NCBI GenBank assembly: GCA_032622095.1
Contig: CP136068.1
Span: forward strand, 157,799,465-157,863,464
Length of the DNA stretch: 64,000 nucleotides
From: Siphonodentalium dalli
Taxonomy: Eukaryota; Mollusca; Scaphopoda; Gadilida; Siphonodentaliidae
Direction: 5' to 3'
The translations under genes and the position numbers were made by a program. This document shows positions 47,230 to 57,792 of the stretch, piece after piece. Position 1 is the stretch's first letter. Every line of letters starts with the position of its first letter. The notes below the pieces were generated by a model. That model was not told the origin of the DNA. It was given only the letters and a program-made list of their open reading frames with translations, and did no database searches.

Positions 47230-49366
47230 ATAGTGCTAGCGCATGCAGTTGAACATAAATATTTCGTGCTTCAGTGGCAATGTAATTGCTTATGTATGAC
47301 AACACTGGGCCGTGTTAATGCTCTGTAGTATAGCTCGCAACTGTTCTGGATGATGCAGGTCGAAGTCGGTATCATGCACATCGTATATTAGTCGGATTCC
47401 TTATGTCATTTTGCATTTTTGGTTTGTTAAAAGCGATCTGAAAACGGATTATGTATGCACAGTAGGTGTGTTTTCATGATTGACTTGTTTCCATTCTTGA
47501 ATTTTGACGGGTCGGCCTAAATCGGGGTAAACGTGATTTAGAGAGCGTTTCGTATTTACATAAAACGATAGATGGTGCCATTTGGCGTATGGTGGTCGGT
47601 GCGATTTGAAACTTCTCCAAACTACTAGATATGACCTTTACATGTATTTTTTAATTTTTTGATGTGATCGGTTCATTCTTGTTGGCTACAGTTGTGATCA
47701 AAATTTAACACTGAGAACTATGGAGATTATAGTACTTTGGATAAATGGCGCCATTTCGCGTATGATGATATGCGTGTACTGATATTCCTAAACAAATATT
47801 AAGTATGAAACACAGATGTAGTTTTAAAAGGAATGGACGTGATCAGATGATTCTTGCTGGCTACAGTTGCGATCAAAATTTAACACTTAACCCTATGGAG
47901 AAATTCGTGTTATGCTCAAACGTTGATTGTAATATCACTTATTGGCAATCGTGCGCAACTAAATGTGAAGTTTAACATTCGCGTTTGGCCCACTGTAACT
48001 ATCCGTGATTTAGTAGTTGCAACATATGATACAGTTATGCCTCAAGATACAGTAATTGGCAAACGTAAGTGTCGAATGGTTTTGTAATATCGATAATATG
48101 CAGCCTGTTGAATCAAACGAAAACAAGACTGCTCACGATGTGATTACATATAATATTTTTTTATTTAATACGTGTCTGTCTTGTTGGCCACTGACTAGTT
48201 TTAAAACCACATCGTTGAACATAACGGGATATATAGTGTCACAAATACAAAGGTATATATTGTAGGTGTTCGTTGTCATTAACTCAATCGTTGTCATTAG
48301 AGTCTATGCCATGTGCACTGACAGAATCTGTGTTTTTGCAGGATTTGTGCTACTGATAAATGGAGATGTCGGTGCAGCTAAGATCTTTACTATATCGATA
48401 TATGCTTTGCTTTCACAATCCCCACGCCAGTTGCATTCGACCAACTTCAGTACGGCGACTGAAACCCAACATTCACCACCAATTTCTGACCACAGTTAAT
48501 ATCCACGCTTCGTGTATAGCTGTGAAAATCAAGTAAATTCGAATTTCCACTAAAGTAGAGCTTAATGAGTAAAATAGATATCAACCATACTTACATTGTA
48601 CTGCAAGTTCTGAGTAGGTGCTTAGTAACCGTTACCAAGGAGCTATCGGGACCGGTGGCAAAGTCTCCCGATCTTATAATGATCAGTGGCCTATGGAGAA
48701 CATGGCTGCATAGTTTTAGACATGCATGTGCCCAACTATGAACAAAACCAGCACCATGTGATTAGACACTGACTAAATTAAATGATTAGTACACCATTGT
48801 GGTATTTGATTATTTGACGATCAGGTATATCGCAAAATTCACATTTGGGTATTAACTGCATCGGAAAAGCAAACGTTAAATTACGACGCTATACTTGCAA
48901 TTTCCAGTGAATTCCCGGTAATTTCCTAGAATAAGTCTCCTGATCTTATAATGATCAATGGATCATGGGGCACAGACATGTACAGTTTCATATCTGTGTC
49001 ACCATTTGAACATAACCAATACCATCCGACTATAGACACTATCTAAAATACCACGACCCAGAGTATTGATATGTTCAAAGCCAAGTATTTTATTAGGGAG
49101 AACTAAGTCGGTGGTTTGTTCACAACAGATGAAGTCGTGATACATTATGAAGGATGATGGAAGGGTCCCCTTAACTTTGTTCTTCGACACAGTATTGTCC
49201 CTGCACTATGTCGCTTGTGTCACATTTTTAAACAATAACACCCTATCCACATGTATATGGCTAAATATACCATTGACATAGGTGAGTTGTATAGTTGTTA
49301 CATTGATGCTTGTCAGGTTTCTCCAAATTGAATACTAAAACAGAATGATCCATAAGCTACGGTGGC
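47230..49366. other. intergenic stretch with diverged duplications, no gene supported
   Basis: 'ttggctacagttgtgatcaa' with 'aatttaacact' occurs near 47690 and 47865, and 'ctcccgatcttataatgatc' near 48665 and 48936. Frames of 63 to 77 residues show no motif. Confidence 0.4.
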
Positions 49367-49369
49367 TGG

Positions 49370-50496
49370 TTTAGGGCATGGGAATTTTTTAAAACTAATT
49401 TGTGGCCACGAAATAACTCATTCGTGACCACGAAATTACTAATTGACATTTGCATATATCCAGATACATTTACGGTATGGTTACACTAACTTGATGATGT
49501 TTTAGAAACAGTGCGTACGATCGCGGAGAAGCTACTATAAACCCCTTATGGCGTGGGACCCGGGCTCTATGAACGTCCGATATAAACTAGCCCAGAGAGA
49601 ACGGGGAAACATGAGTCAGGTGGCTCCAAGACAAACTGAATATTCATTAGTTTTTACCACAAGGGATCGAATGGAAATGAAATTTCTCTCGGCATATTTG
49701 CCGATTTAACTCAAATATAAAGGGTTTTGTAGGGTGGGCCCAAAAAGAAGCTTATAAATATTCACCCCTTTCAACCATACCCGACCCAAAATGGTCGCCG
49801 CTCAGAAGGGGTCAAATAGGGTACACATTATTTCTCGGTCACATGACCGATATAGATCAAATAAAGGTTGGTGTACCGTGGCTTGCAAAACAAGCTAAAT
49901 TTTCACAACTTCAGCCCACTACATCGAAATGACAACTGATCAGATGGGTCCATATATGGTACCATGCAACCCCCCCCCCCCCATTTTAGGTCGAATACAG
50001 TGTGTTGTAGGATGACCCCTGAGACAAACTAAATATTCACCCGCTTTCACCATCCCCGATCCAAAATGGCCGCCCCAGATGGGTTCAAATATGTCACCTA
50101 TACAATTTTTCGGCCTCTTAACCTTTTGATGTGGTATAATTGGTGCTGTAGGGTTGTCCCAAGATATACTGAATGTCGCGATTGCCTATGTAACACACCC
50201 ACCCCAGTACGGCGGCAACTTTGGGTTGGTGAAAGGGGTGATTACTTAATTTGTTTTATAGGCCACCCTGCAACACCCTTTGTCTCACATCGCCGAGACT
50301 CATGACAAGATGGCGGACAACTGCAACCAAATCATCTCTATCCGCTCTCATTACAACAATGGACTGATCGTATATCACAATTAGTTATTTCGTGCCCACG
50401 AATTATTTATTTCGTGGCCACGAATTAGTTGTTTCGTGGCCACGAATTAGTATTTCGTGGCCATGAAATAAAAAAATATATTCCCATGCCTTAACA
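49370..50496. mobile_element. inverted-repeat element with 'TTTCGTGGCCACGAA' ends
   Basis: The left end has 'ggcatgggaattttttaaaa' and then 'tggccacgaaataa'; the right end has three or four copies of 'tttcgtggccacgaatta' and then 'ttcccatgcc'. Inside are copies of the 'ccgatccaaaatggccgcc' repeat. The right end abuts the secreted-peptide exon. Confidence 0.6.
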
Positions 50497-50718
50497 GTTT
50501 TGACTGACACTTACATAAATATGACTCGCAGATTTGTTAGCACACAACTCCGTATTATGTGGTACTTCGTCCTGGCAACAACCATTAATTTTGTCAATTG
50601 ATGAAAAAACACCATCAATCAATTTTACGACATCCTGAAACTTTAGTCCCGATAAACAATACATTTGTAGAATAGTGGACATTATGACTGTGATGCATAT
50701 GATTGCTGTGGACATCAT
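50495..50718 (-). CDS. possible first exon of a small secreted protein
   Basis: Two consecutive ATG codons open MMSTAIICITVIMSTILQMY, a hydrophobic signal-like start, followed by about 47 residues with a CC pair and two further Cys. The frame reaches a donor-like TTTAT|gtaagt (minus strand, near 50512); the part of the span beyond it is probably intron. TATAAAAC lies directly before the ATG and is too close to serve as a promoter for this start. A possible next exon near 49000-49180 (FIMYHDFICCEQTTDLVL) has a weak acceptor. Confidence 0.35.
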
Positions 50719-50929
50719 GTTTTATACACTACTGTATCTGGTGGCCTGACTATATTGCAAGTTAATTTTGAAAACTCACATGTAGTTATATATTATATGT
50801 AAGAGCCATGCACATATCATATATGATAGCCATTAAGTTCCACCACTGTGAAAATTTGAGTAATTTGTCAAACTCTCTATAGGGTTCAACGTTGGTTTTG
50901 TTCGCAACTGTAGTACTGTACCAGTGGAG

Positions 50930-51870
50930 ACTTATCTGACGACACCATTCTCAAAAAAATACACTTCAGAGTCATACTTGACATATGTGCATAATTTCAA
51001 CTCATTCACAATTCATGAAAATGCTAATCGTGTTAGTTAATATCTGTATAATCAGGAAACGCTCTTTAAATTTTAAAAACCGTCTAAACAATTTGTTTCC
51101 ACTAAAATGTCAGACTGGAAACAAGTAGACTCTGAAAGTTGACCACCATATTTGATACTTTTGTTAATTTCAACTCGCATATCCACCAGAAGGTTAGTTA
51201 TGATGATTAATATTTGTATAATAAGTAAACACTCTTTAAATTCTTAAAACAGTCCAAAAACACTTTTTTCCAATAAAATTTCAACTGGACACAGGTCAAC
51301 TCTGAAAGTAGACACGCTATTGATAAATGAACAGTTCGCACGCCGTCTTAGACAATCCGAAAGAGCGCGACCGTTGTTTTCGACCAAAGGAATCTGACTT
51401 GTGGAATCAGCGAGTATGGTGGTAGGGTTAGCTTTTCTGCGATATCTTTAGCAAAAATCGATGTATCGAAGTTTTGTTTATGGCATATGCTCAAGGTATC
51501 ATTGTAGATTGTCCATGTTCATCTAGTTGTGATGTAGCTGATTTTAAGAATATACAATACCTTAATATTTGGTAAAGAAAATTGAAAATGCAGTCATAAA
51601 TACAATTCATCTGATGATTTTATGATAAAATTCCACATTAAGATATGTAATTAAGTAATTTGTGGCAAGATCTCCCCATGTTTTTCGATTTCCAAGAAGA
51701 AAGAAAGTCACTTACCAAACTTGATATGCGCAATAGCATGCTTTTATTACCAGGTGGACGGGGGGGGGGTAGAGGGGTACACAAACAAAAGCCTCACACA
51801 AACCTGTTTCCACTAAAATATCAAGCTGGAAACAGGTAGATTCTGAAAATAGACACACTGGTGGTATAGA
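50930..51870. repeat. three diverged copies of a 'TTTCCACTAAAATNTCA' repeat
   Basis: 'gtttccactaaaatgtcaga' with 'tagactctgaaag' recurs near 51095, 51270 and 51810. No gene is supported in 50720-52140. Confidence 0.45.
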
Positions 51871-52148
51871 AACTGTTCTCATATCGCTTTTAACATTCCG
51901 AAAACACGCGACCAAAGTAGTCCGAATGCCACCAGGTGTGAAATATAAGCATATACATGTATACAGGAAGTTTATTGCACACTCAATGGCTTATTTGTGC
52001 GAAATACAGCAAAATACAGAAAATTTCAATAAACAATTGTGTATTCTTCTTCTATTGATCGAACCGCTCTCATAGAGCAACCACACTATACATACGGGGA
52101 CGGTGGGGAATCACGTGGTTTCGACTTGATGAGTACCACGCATTCAAA

Positions 52149-52190
52149 ATGGCGGAGGCGACAGAAAACACAACGAGAAATGATAAAAAG
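52149..52190 (+). CDS. possible first coding exon (14 residues)
   Basis: AAAATGGCGGAGGC gives a good start context, like the TISU element of TATA-less genes, and the frame (MAEATENTTRNDKK) runs to a donor AAAAG|gtaata. Further exons were not found within the window, and a mobile hairpin lies just downstream. Confidence 0.3.
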
Positions 52191-52214
52191 GTAATAAATA
52201 GAGGATATGAAATG

Positions 52215-52335
52215 AGTGTTTCTCTCATATGATATTTATGAAACGAGTCTAAGAATTTTCAGTTTTCTCGAGCCTCCGGCGAGAGAAAACTGAAAATTCG
52301 TGACGAGTTTCATAAATATCATATGAGAGAAACAC
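52215..52335. repeat. 121-bp hairpin
   Basis: The arm gtgtttctctcatatgatat continues through 'ttcagttttctcg' and is matched inverted to 'gagagaaacac', with a tiny loop (agcctccg). It directly precedes the second copy of the 500-bp element. Confidence 0.8.
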
Positions 52336-52338
52336 GAA

Positions 52339-52853
52339 TTACATATTCTATTTATCATATGACACCTATAAATTGATTATGATGTCCAAAACGCACACAA
52401 ATCACTAAATAGCTATATGACATCGGCAGCAAAAGGTTAATGTGACGTCACTTCATTGCACCGGAAGCCCAATTACACCTGGTCAACTAGCAGAAATAAT
52501 ATGCACGCGAAGATATAGTGCGCTATTCTGTTCTCAGATTGTGACATTATATCGTATGGTTTATTAGATAAATACGAATTACATATTCTATTTATCGTAT
52601 AACAATGTCCAAAACTATATATTTCAAGATTATAATTGCGAGAATTTCGGCATCGCGTTGATTGACGCGCACGAATTTGACCTGCATTTAGTTAGAGATG
52701 CGGCTCGACCCAGGCTGCCATTCAGCCAATCAGAACACACTTTTTGTCAACAAACCAATCAAATTATCGGAAGGTGATATGAACTAGTAGTTCATATGAA
52801 ATTGATTTATGACATCCTTTCCAACGTAAATAATGATTGAGTCATATGATAAA
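52339..52853. mobile_element. about 500-bp element, second copy
   Basis: Nearly identical to 43341-43835, with small indels ('actaaatagctatatgac', 'aacaatgtccaaaac'). Ends 'gagtcatatgataaa'. Confidence 0.65.
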
Positions 52854-52859
52854 CTAGAA

Positions 52860-53700
52860 TATGACATATTACATAGTATAGCGACACTATATATTTTTCA
52901 AACAAGCTACAAGCTGATACCACAAGTGTCTAAAAACGCACAGCGGCACTTGTTTAACGCATTTAATGGTCACATTAGTCAATCAAATTCAACTGAATAT
53001 AATTCAACCAAAGTACCATGCAAATTGACCGGATTTGATTTTAATAAATGGTTTGGTATATACTTTCAACGTCTGGAATGAATGGAAATGTAATCACGTC
53101 TAACCTTTATTGAAAATACGTAGTACAAATGTGAACAAACAATTTACCATTCAATTGTTTTATGTTAACCGTGTGGTCTGTTTTGTTATAATTGGAACCA
53201 TCAAATTTACGAATGTTACGAAGTGGGTTGCGTTTATACTATATATTAATCATTAGTTTATTCATATATCTGTGTGAACATTTGAACGAAGATATTCGAA
53301 GTGGTAGAACATGATGGCAGCAGCCAAACATTTCACTGCATTGGCACCGATAGGGCGTGTTATTGTCCTTTAATGTCATATTTTTGGACCATGGTCACAT
53401 CAATCACACATCGTCGAAACGGCATTCTAAATTCATAGTGGCTGTTTTAAAGTGTCTTTGGGCTGATTTGTTATCAGATCCGTTTGTCCACCATTCACTG
53501 CATGTACAAGCATCTATACGTTTTTAAATTTGGGCATCACAGTTTCAGATTTTAAGTATATGCACTTCGTGTAAAACATTAGATATTTAAAGTATGGGAT
53601 GCAGGCATTCTGTTATATTTCCCTCATTGGCACTACATTTTTTTTAGTCCCGTGTTTACATTTTGCGTTTTTCCGATTGTGTGGCAGATCTGTCGCTCAC
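52860..53700. other. stretch with no recognised feature
   Basis: An 82-residue plus-strand frame (52833-53081) starts inside the mobile element and has no motif. Otherwise I see only AT-rich unique sequence. Confidence 0.35.
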
Positions 53701-53702
53701 AC

Positions 53703-53813
53703 CGTGCTAATCAGGCGACCTATGGTCGACTCGCATATATAAGAGAATGCTTTGGCACAGGGTAAAAAAAAATCCCGACTTACGACTGGATTTGATATGG
53801 CGGGTCACATATT
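53703..53813. mobile_element. right-end remnant of a TGACCCGCCATATC MITE
   Basis: Half a palindrome ('ggcgacctatggtcgactcg') is followed by 'cgacttacgactggatttga' and 'tatggcgggtcacatat', matching the right end of the copy at 33089. Confidence 0.6.
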
Positions 53814-54034
53814 GTGGGTTAATTATCACGATACTGTCAAGTTATTCTGAAAACGTTGATCTTAAATCGTTGCCCCCACGTACGAGATTAGGCCTACGTA
53901 TACCACACCCTTAATGTGATAGATGCGGAAATGAAAAGGAGGTCAGTTGTACTTTGAAGGTATATTTCTGGAGGGGTGCGGGCAGACAATATGGGATATT
54001 AACTGTTTCTTCAACTCGCACTATATATGTGAAG

Positions 54035-55262
54035 TTTTATCTCGTGCACACGATTTGTGTTATCTCGTGTGCACGACTTATTATGTCGTGTGCGCGACCA
54101 GAGACGTGGCGACAGGGGTGGGGGTATGGGGGGATGTCTCACCCCCCAAATTTGGTCAAAATTTTCAACAGTTGGAAATTTTAATACCTGCCAAAACATT
54201 AGTTGGAAATTTCACACCAACAATAGGTTGAAAATGTTCTTGTAATTTGATTTTCAAACAATTTATTGGGGGAATTAATTGTTTTTGGATCAATATTTGC
54301 ATATTTTCCTATATTTGGTCAAAATTTGTGACTGAAATGTTAATCCGTTGGAAATTTTCAACACTTGGGGGGGGGGGGGGGGTGGTGACAGGTTGGAAAT
54401 TTCCAACACTTGGAAAGCTTGTGTCCTGGTCCCTCCCCGTGGCCCAGTCAAAAACGGCTAGTTAATTTAAGAAAACAATATTGTCATACATTTGTTCAAC
54501 ATTGTCATTGGAATTGTTGTCAGTTGGAAATTTTCCAACCTAAGTCAGGTTTGAAATTTCCAACTCTAGGAAGACTTGAGGGCTAGTCTAGATGCTAGGA
54601 TTTTGCGACTTTTTTGTTGAGATTAAAAGAAATTTCACACACCGGGCCGAACGATGGTCGGCCCGGTGTGTCAATGCCCCTCCCCCGTGGCTAAAACAAA
54701 ACTGCTAGTTAGTTTAACAAAACAACATTTTACTACATTTGGTCAAACTTGTGGACTGAAATGGTCATCAGTTGGAGAATTCTCCAACCTGAGGGGGAGT
54801 ATGAGGTTTTGAAATTCCCAACACTAGGAAAGCTTCAGTTGATGCCAGTCTAGATGATAGGATTTGCGATTTTCTTGTATAATTTTCAAAATTTTCTCAC
54901 ACCGGGCCGAACAACCACACACCATGCATGGTGGGCCCGGTGTGTCCTGGTCTCTTGCCCGTAGCCTGTGTATTTGTGTTATAGGATATTAGGCCTGAGC
55001 ACTGAGGTGCAAGGGGTGGCAAATGAAATTATGCAAAACTTGTGTTTGGTCTGATTCTGATTCAAGGTGCAAAGGGGGGGGGGGGTCAGTTGGAATTTCA
55101 CAAGGAGGGACACCCCCAACGGAGACCCTCTAGCCACGTCCCTGAGCGCGACTTGTTATATAGCCCTATTGTACGGAAGCCCATTAAGGCTATGTGTAAT
55201 AATAAGTTGTGCTCACGAGATAACAAGTCATGCACACGACATAGTAAGCCATGATATTTGTG
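54035..55262. mobile_element. inverted-repeat element with 'TCGTGTGCACGA' ends and GTTGGAAATTTC interior
   Basis: 'tatctcgtgtgcacgactta' and 'gcgcgac..agagacgtggc' at the left are met inverted at 55115-55255. Between are many 'gttggaaatttccaac'-type palindromes and two GC-rich hairpins (54637-54670 and 54897-54946, cacaccgggccga facing cggcccggtgtg). No gene is supported. Confidence 0.5.
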
Positions 55263-55941
55263 GCACCACGCACCCTTTGGAAAGAAGCTTCGAGAAATGT
55301 AAATTGAAATAAATAAACTTGTTCTGATGTAATTAAGACATTTATGCCCAGATCATGGTGTGCATGGGAGCAAGGGCGAACAAATGTCTCAAACATTAAT
55401 GTGACTGTCAACGGCTAGAAAATATCTGTCATCAGTGCATCGAACTAATCGGTGAATTTTATTTGCATGTGCACCAACTCAGCACTTAAAGTATCCAAGT
55501 CCGGCATAATGACTGAATGCTTGTCATATAGCACAATTGAAGTAGGTCCACCGGGCTAACACAAGTGGTATGGAATAATGCTAGATAATGGGCTGGTTGA
55601 CCGACTAATTGGGAAATGTTAGAAATTATGGAATTGTGTGTATCATGTACAATGGTGGGTGGTGGGTCGCCGAAAATGCCAGATTGCCAGATGCAAAAAA
55701 AACAAAACAAAAACGGCATACCTTAAATTACCTTTTAAAGAAAAAACAGATGAGATCATCGCAGTACGCCAATATATTCACGATTCGTATCCAGAAAATT
55801 AGGCCCATTTGACCACCTTCAGATATCCTGGGGGATGGCAAATAAAAAAATCGCTCAATTTTGACCGATATCTCGTTTAATTAGAGCACTTTGTGGCACA
55901 AGCTATCGCTGCATGTATACCTATATATATAATCATATATG

Positions 55942-56347
55942 TGACCCGCCATATCAAATCCAGTCGTAAGTCGGGATTTTTTTTACCTGTGCCAATGCAT
56001 TCTCTTATATATGCGAGTCGACCATAGGTCGCCTCGCATATATAAGAGAATGCATTGGCCTAACAATTTTTTACAATTTTAATAATTTTTTCTTGTATTC
56101 TTTAACAATTTTATAATTTCACCCATACAGAGCCCCAGACAAACATGAGCAGACGACACTCTTCTTTATGCTTCTATATATGTGTGGGGCTCCCTGCAGG
56201 GTAATGGATGTTTTTTTATTTTATGTCCTAAAATATTTAAGAAACATTTATTTGAAAAAAAATGATAAAAAAACTGTTAGGCCAATGCATTCTCTTATAT
56301 AAGCGAGGCGACCTATGGTCGACTCGCATATATAAGAGAATGCATTG
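55942..56347. mobile_element. TGACCCGCCATATC MITE cut by the LTR element
   Basis: It starts tgacccgccatatcaaatcc, has a palindrome at 55991-56059 and a second from 56281 that breaks off at 'gagaatgcattg' where the LTR begins. The missing right end should lie beyond 64000. Confidence 0.75.
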
Positions 56348-56385
56348 TGTGAGGTAATGACACATAGATATAGTAGGTACAAGTC

Positions 56386-56391
56386 TTTATT
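56386..56391 (-). promoter_or_regulatory. LTR poly(A) signal
   Basis: AATAAA on the minus strand, 38 bases before the LTR's 3' edge, followed by a T/G-containing stretch. Confidence 0.6.
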
Positions 56392-56552
56392 ATGTTGTGA
56401 ATAAGATATGCAGTGTGTACAAATATAATGATCAATAGTCGCCGCGAATTGGTGTCCCCGAATGGGTGATGCCTGGTGTGAATGATGCCTGGATATGATC
56501 TAGGTATGAGATGAGTCTAGTGAAAGCATGATGTGATGGGATGTAGTTGTTT

Positions 56553-56560
56553 CTTATATA
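56553..56560 (-). promoter_or_regulatory. LTR TATA box
   Basis: TATATAAG on the minus strand, about 240 bases into the LTR and 160 bases before the AATAAA; a fit position for the U3 promoter. Confidence 0.6.
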
Positions 56561-56802
56561 CTATTTGGGATGCATATTAGATGAGGTGTTTGGCAATACA
56601 CATCGGGATTGGTTCTTCCGTTATGGTCATCTCCCTTGACCATATTTGGGAGCCATCTTCATTGTGTGTATATCTTCGCTGAGAGTAAGACGTGTGAGGT
56701 TTCGAGAACCGAACACGAATATCTGAGTTTGGGGTTTTATATATTGGGACATTCGTATAGTTTGAATCAAGTTGTGAGATTATAATGGGTAGTTATCTCA
56801 CA

Positions 56803-56820
56803 TATGTCCCCCACCCGTGT
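56803..56820 (-). promoter_or_regulatory. polypurine tract
   Basis: On the minus strand GGGTGGGGGA lies four bases before the LTR start, as expected for the plus-strand primer of reverse transcription. Confidence 0.6.
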
Positions 56821-57318
56821 AAGATTTTTAGCGCAGCGGAAAATCTTATGTAACATCAAAATTATGGACCTAACTGGGGTAATTGTGATCATGTAATGTG
56901 GATGAGGCTGAAATGAAGTATAATAACATTGATTGTGGTGAAGTTATGATTAATACATGTGGAACAAAGTTGTCTTAAAATGATGATATGCGATATTAAG
57001 CTGTCTTAAAATGATGATACGCAATATTATGAGATTATGAAATAAATGGTGGGAAAAGCATATATGGGTTGGTATATAAAATGATCGTGCAAGCAGTCAT
57101 AATGCGTGCTATATTGATATGTAGGCTAAGGTATGATAATAGAATATAGAGATACAAGTATGAGAAGTAATGAATATAACAATACGGTAATAGTGCATGG
57201 TATGTTTTGTAAATGATGAACATTGGTGATGTATTATATAAATGCATGTTGTATTGTTAATAAAATCATGACGATATGTATACATTCGGTATTGTGGTAA
57301 TGAGAGACCAAATGTTTC

Positions 57319-57680
57319 TCATCTGCCGTCAATTGGACAGGGAATTGTTGAGAGCATGTGTCAGAGGTGAAATATTGTTTGGAGTGTGGTATATGAGACT
57401 TTGATTAATGCGTTTGTTGATAGTTGGCGAGATCCGTGACCAATGTTATTGAAGATAATCGGCGGTCAGTTGTCTAACTCTTGGGGTTGGCACGTGTCAT
57501 ATCTGCCGTTAATTGCTCAGGGAATTGTTGAGAGCATGGGTCAGAGGTGAAATATTGTTTGGAGTGTGGTATATGAGTCATTAATTAATGCATTTGTTGA
57601 TAGGTGGGGAGATCCGTGACCAATGTTATTGAAGATAATCGGCGGTCAGTTGTCTAACTCTTGGGGTTGGCACGTGTCAT
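57319..57680. repeat. 181-bp tandem duplication, two copies
   Basis: Both copies run from 'tctgccgt-aattg' through 'gataatcggcggtcagttgt' to 'ggggttggcacgtgtcat'. It lies between the envelope gene and the polypurine tract. Confidence 0.85.
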
Positions 57681-57792
57681 AATGGCGTTATTATATGCAG
57701 CTGACGTGGTATGCATGCAGTAACGATATTAGAATTAGTCTGTGGGTTTGTGCCCCTTATAGGAAAAAAAAATGGTATTATTGGGAAAATGA

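Larger units (their letters stand above)
56348..56802 (-). repeat. 3' long terminal repeat, 455 bp
   Basis: On the minus strand it starts TGTGAGATAAC and ends GTTACCTCACA-like (TTACCTCACA), so TG...CA with short inverted ends. It contains a TATA box (TATATAAG, 56553-56560) and a poly(A) signal (AATAAA, 56386-56391) in the right order for U3-R-U5. Confidence 0.75.

Noticed and set aside
50066-50305. ATGGCCGCC start that looks like a good initiation context
   Set aside because: The same 'ccaaaatggccgcc' occurs in each copy of a dispersed repeat (44500, 44780, 49790), so it is repeat sequence.
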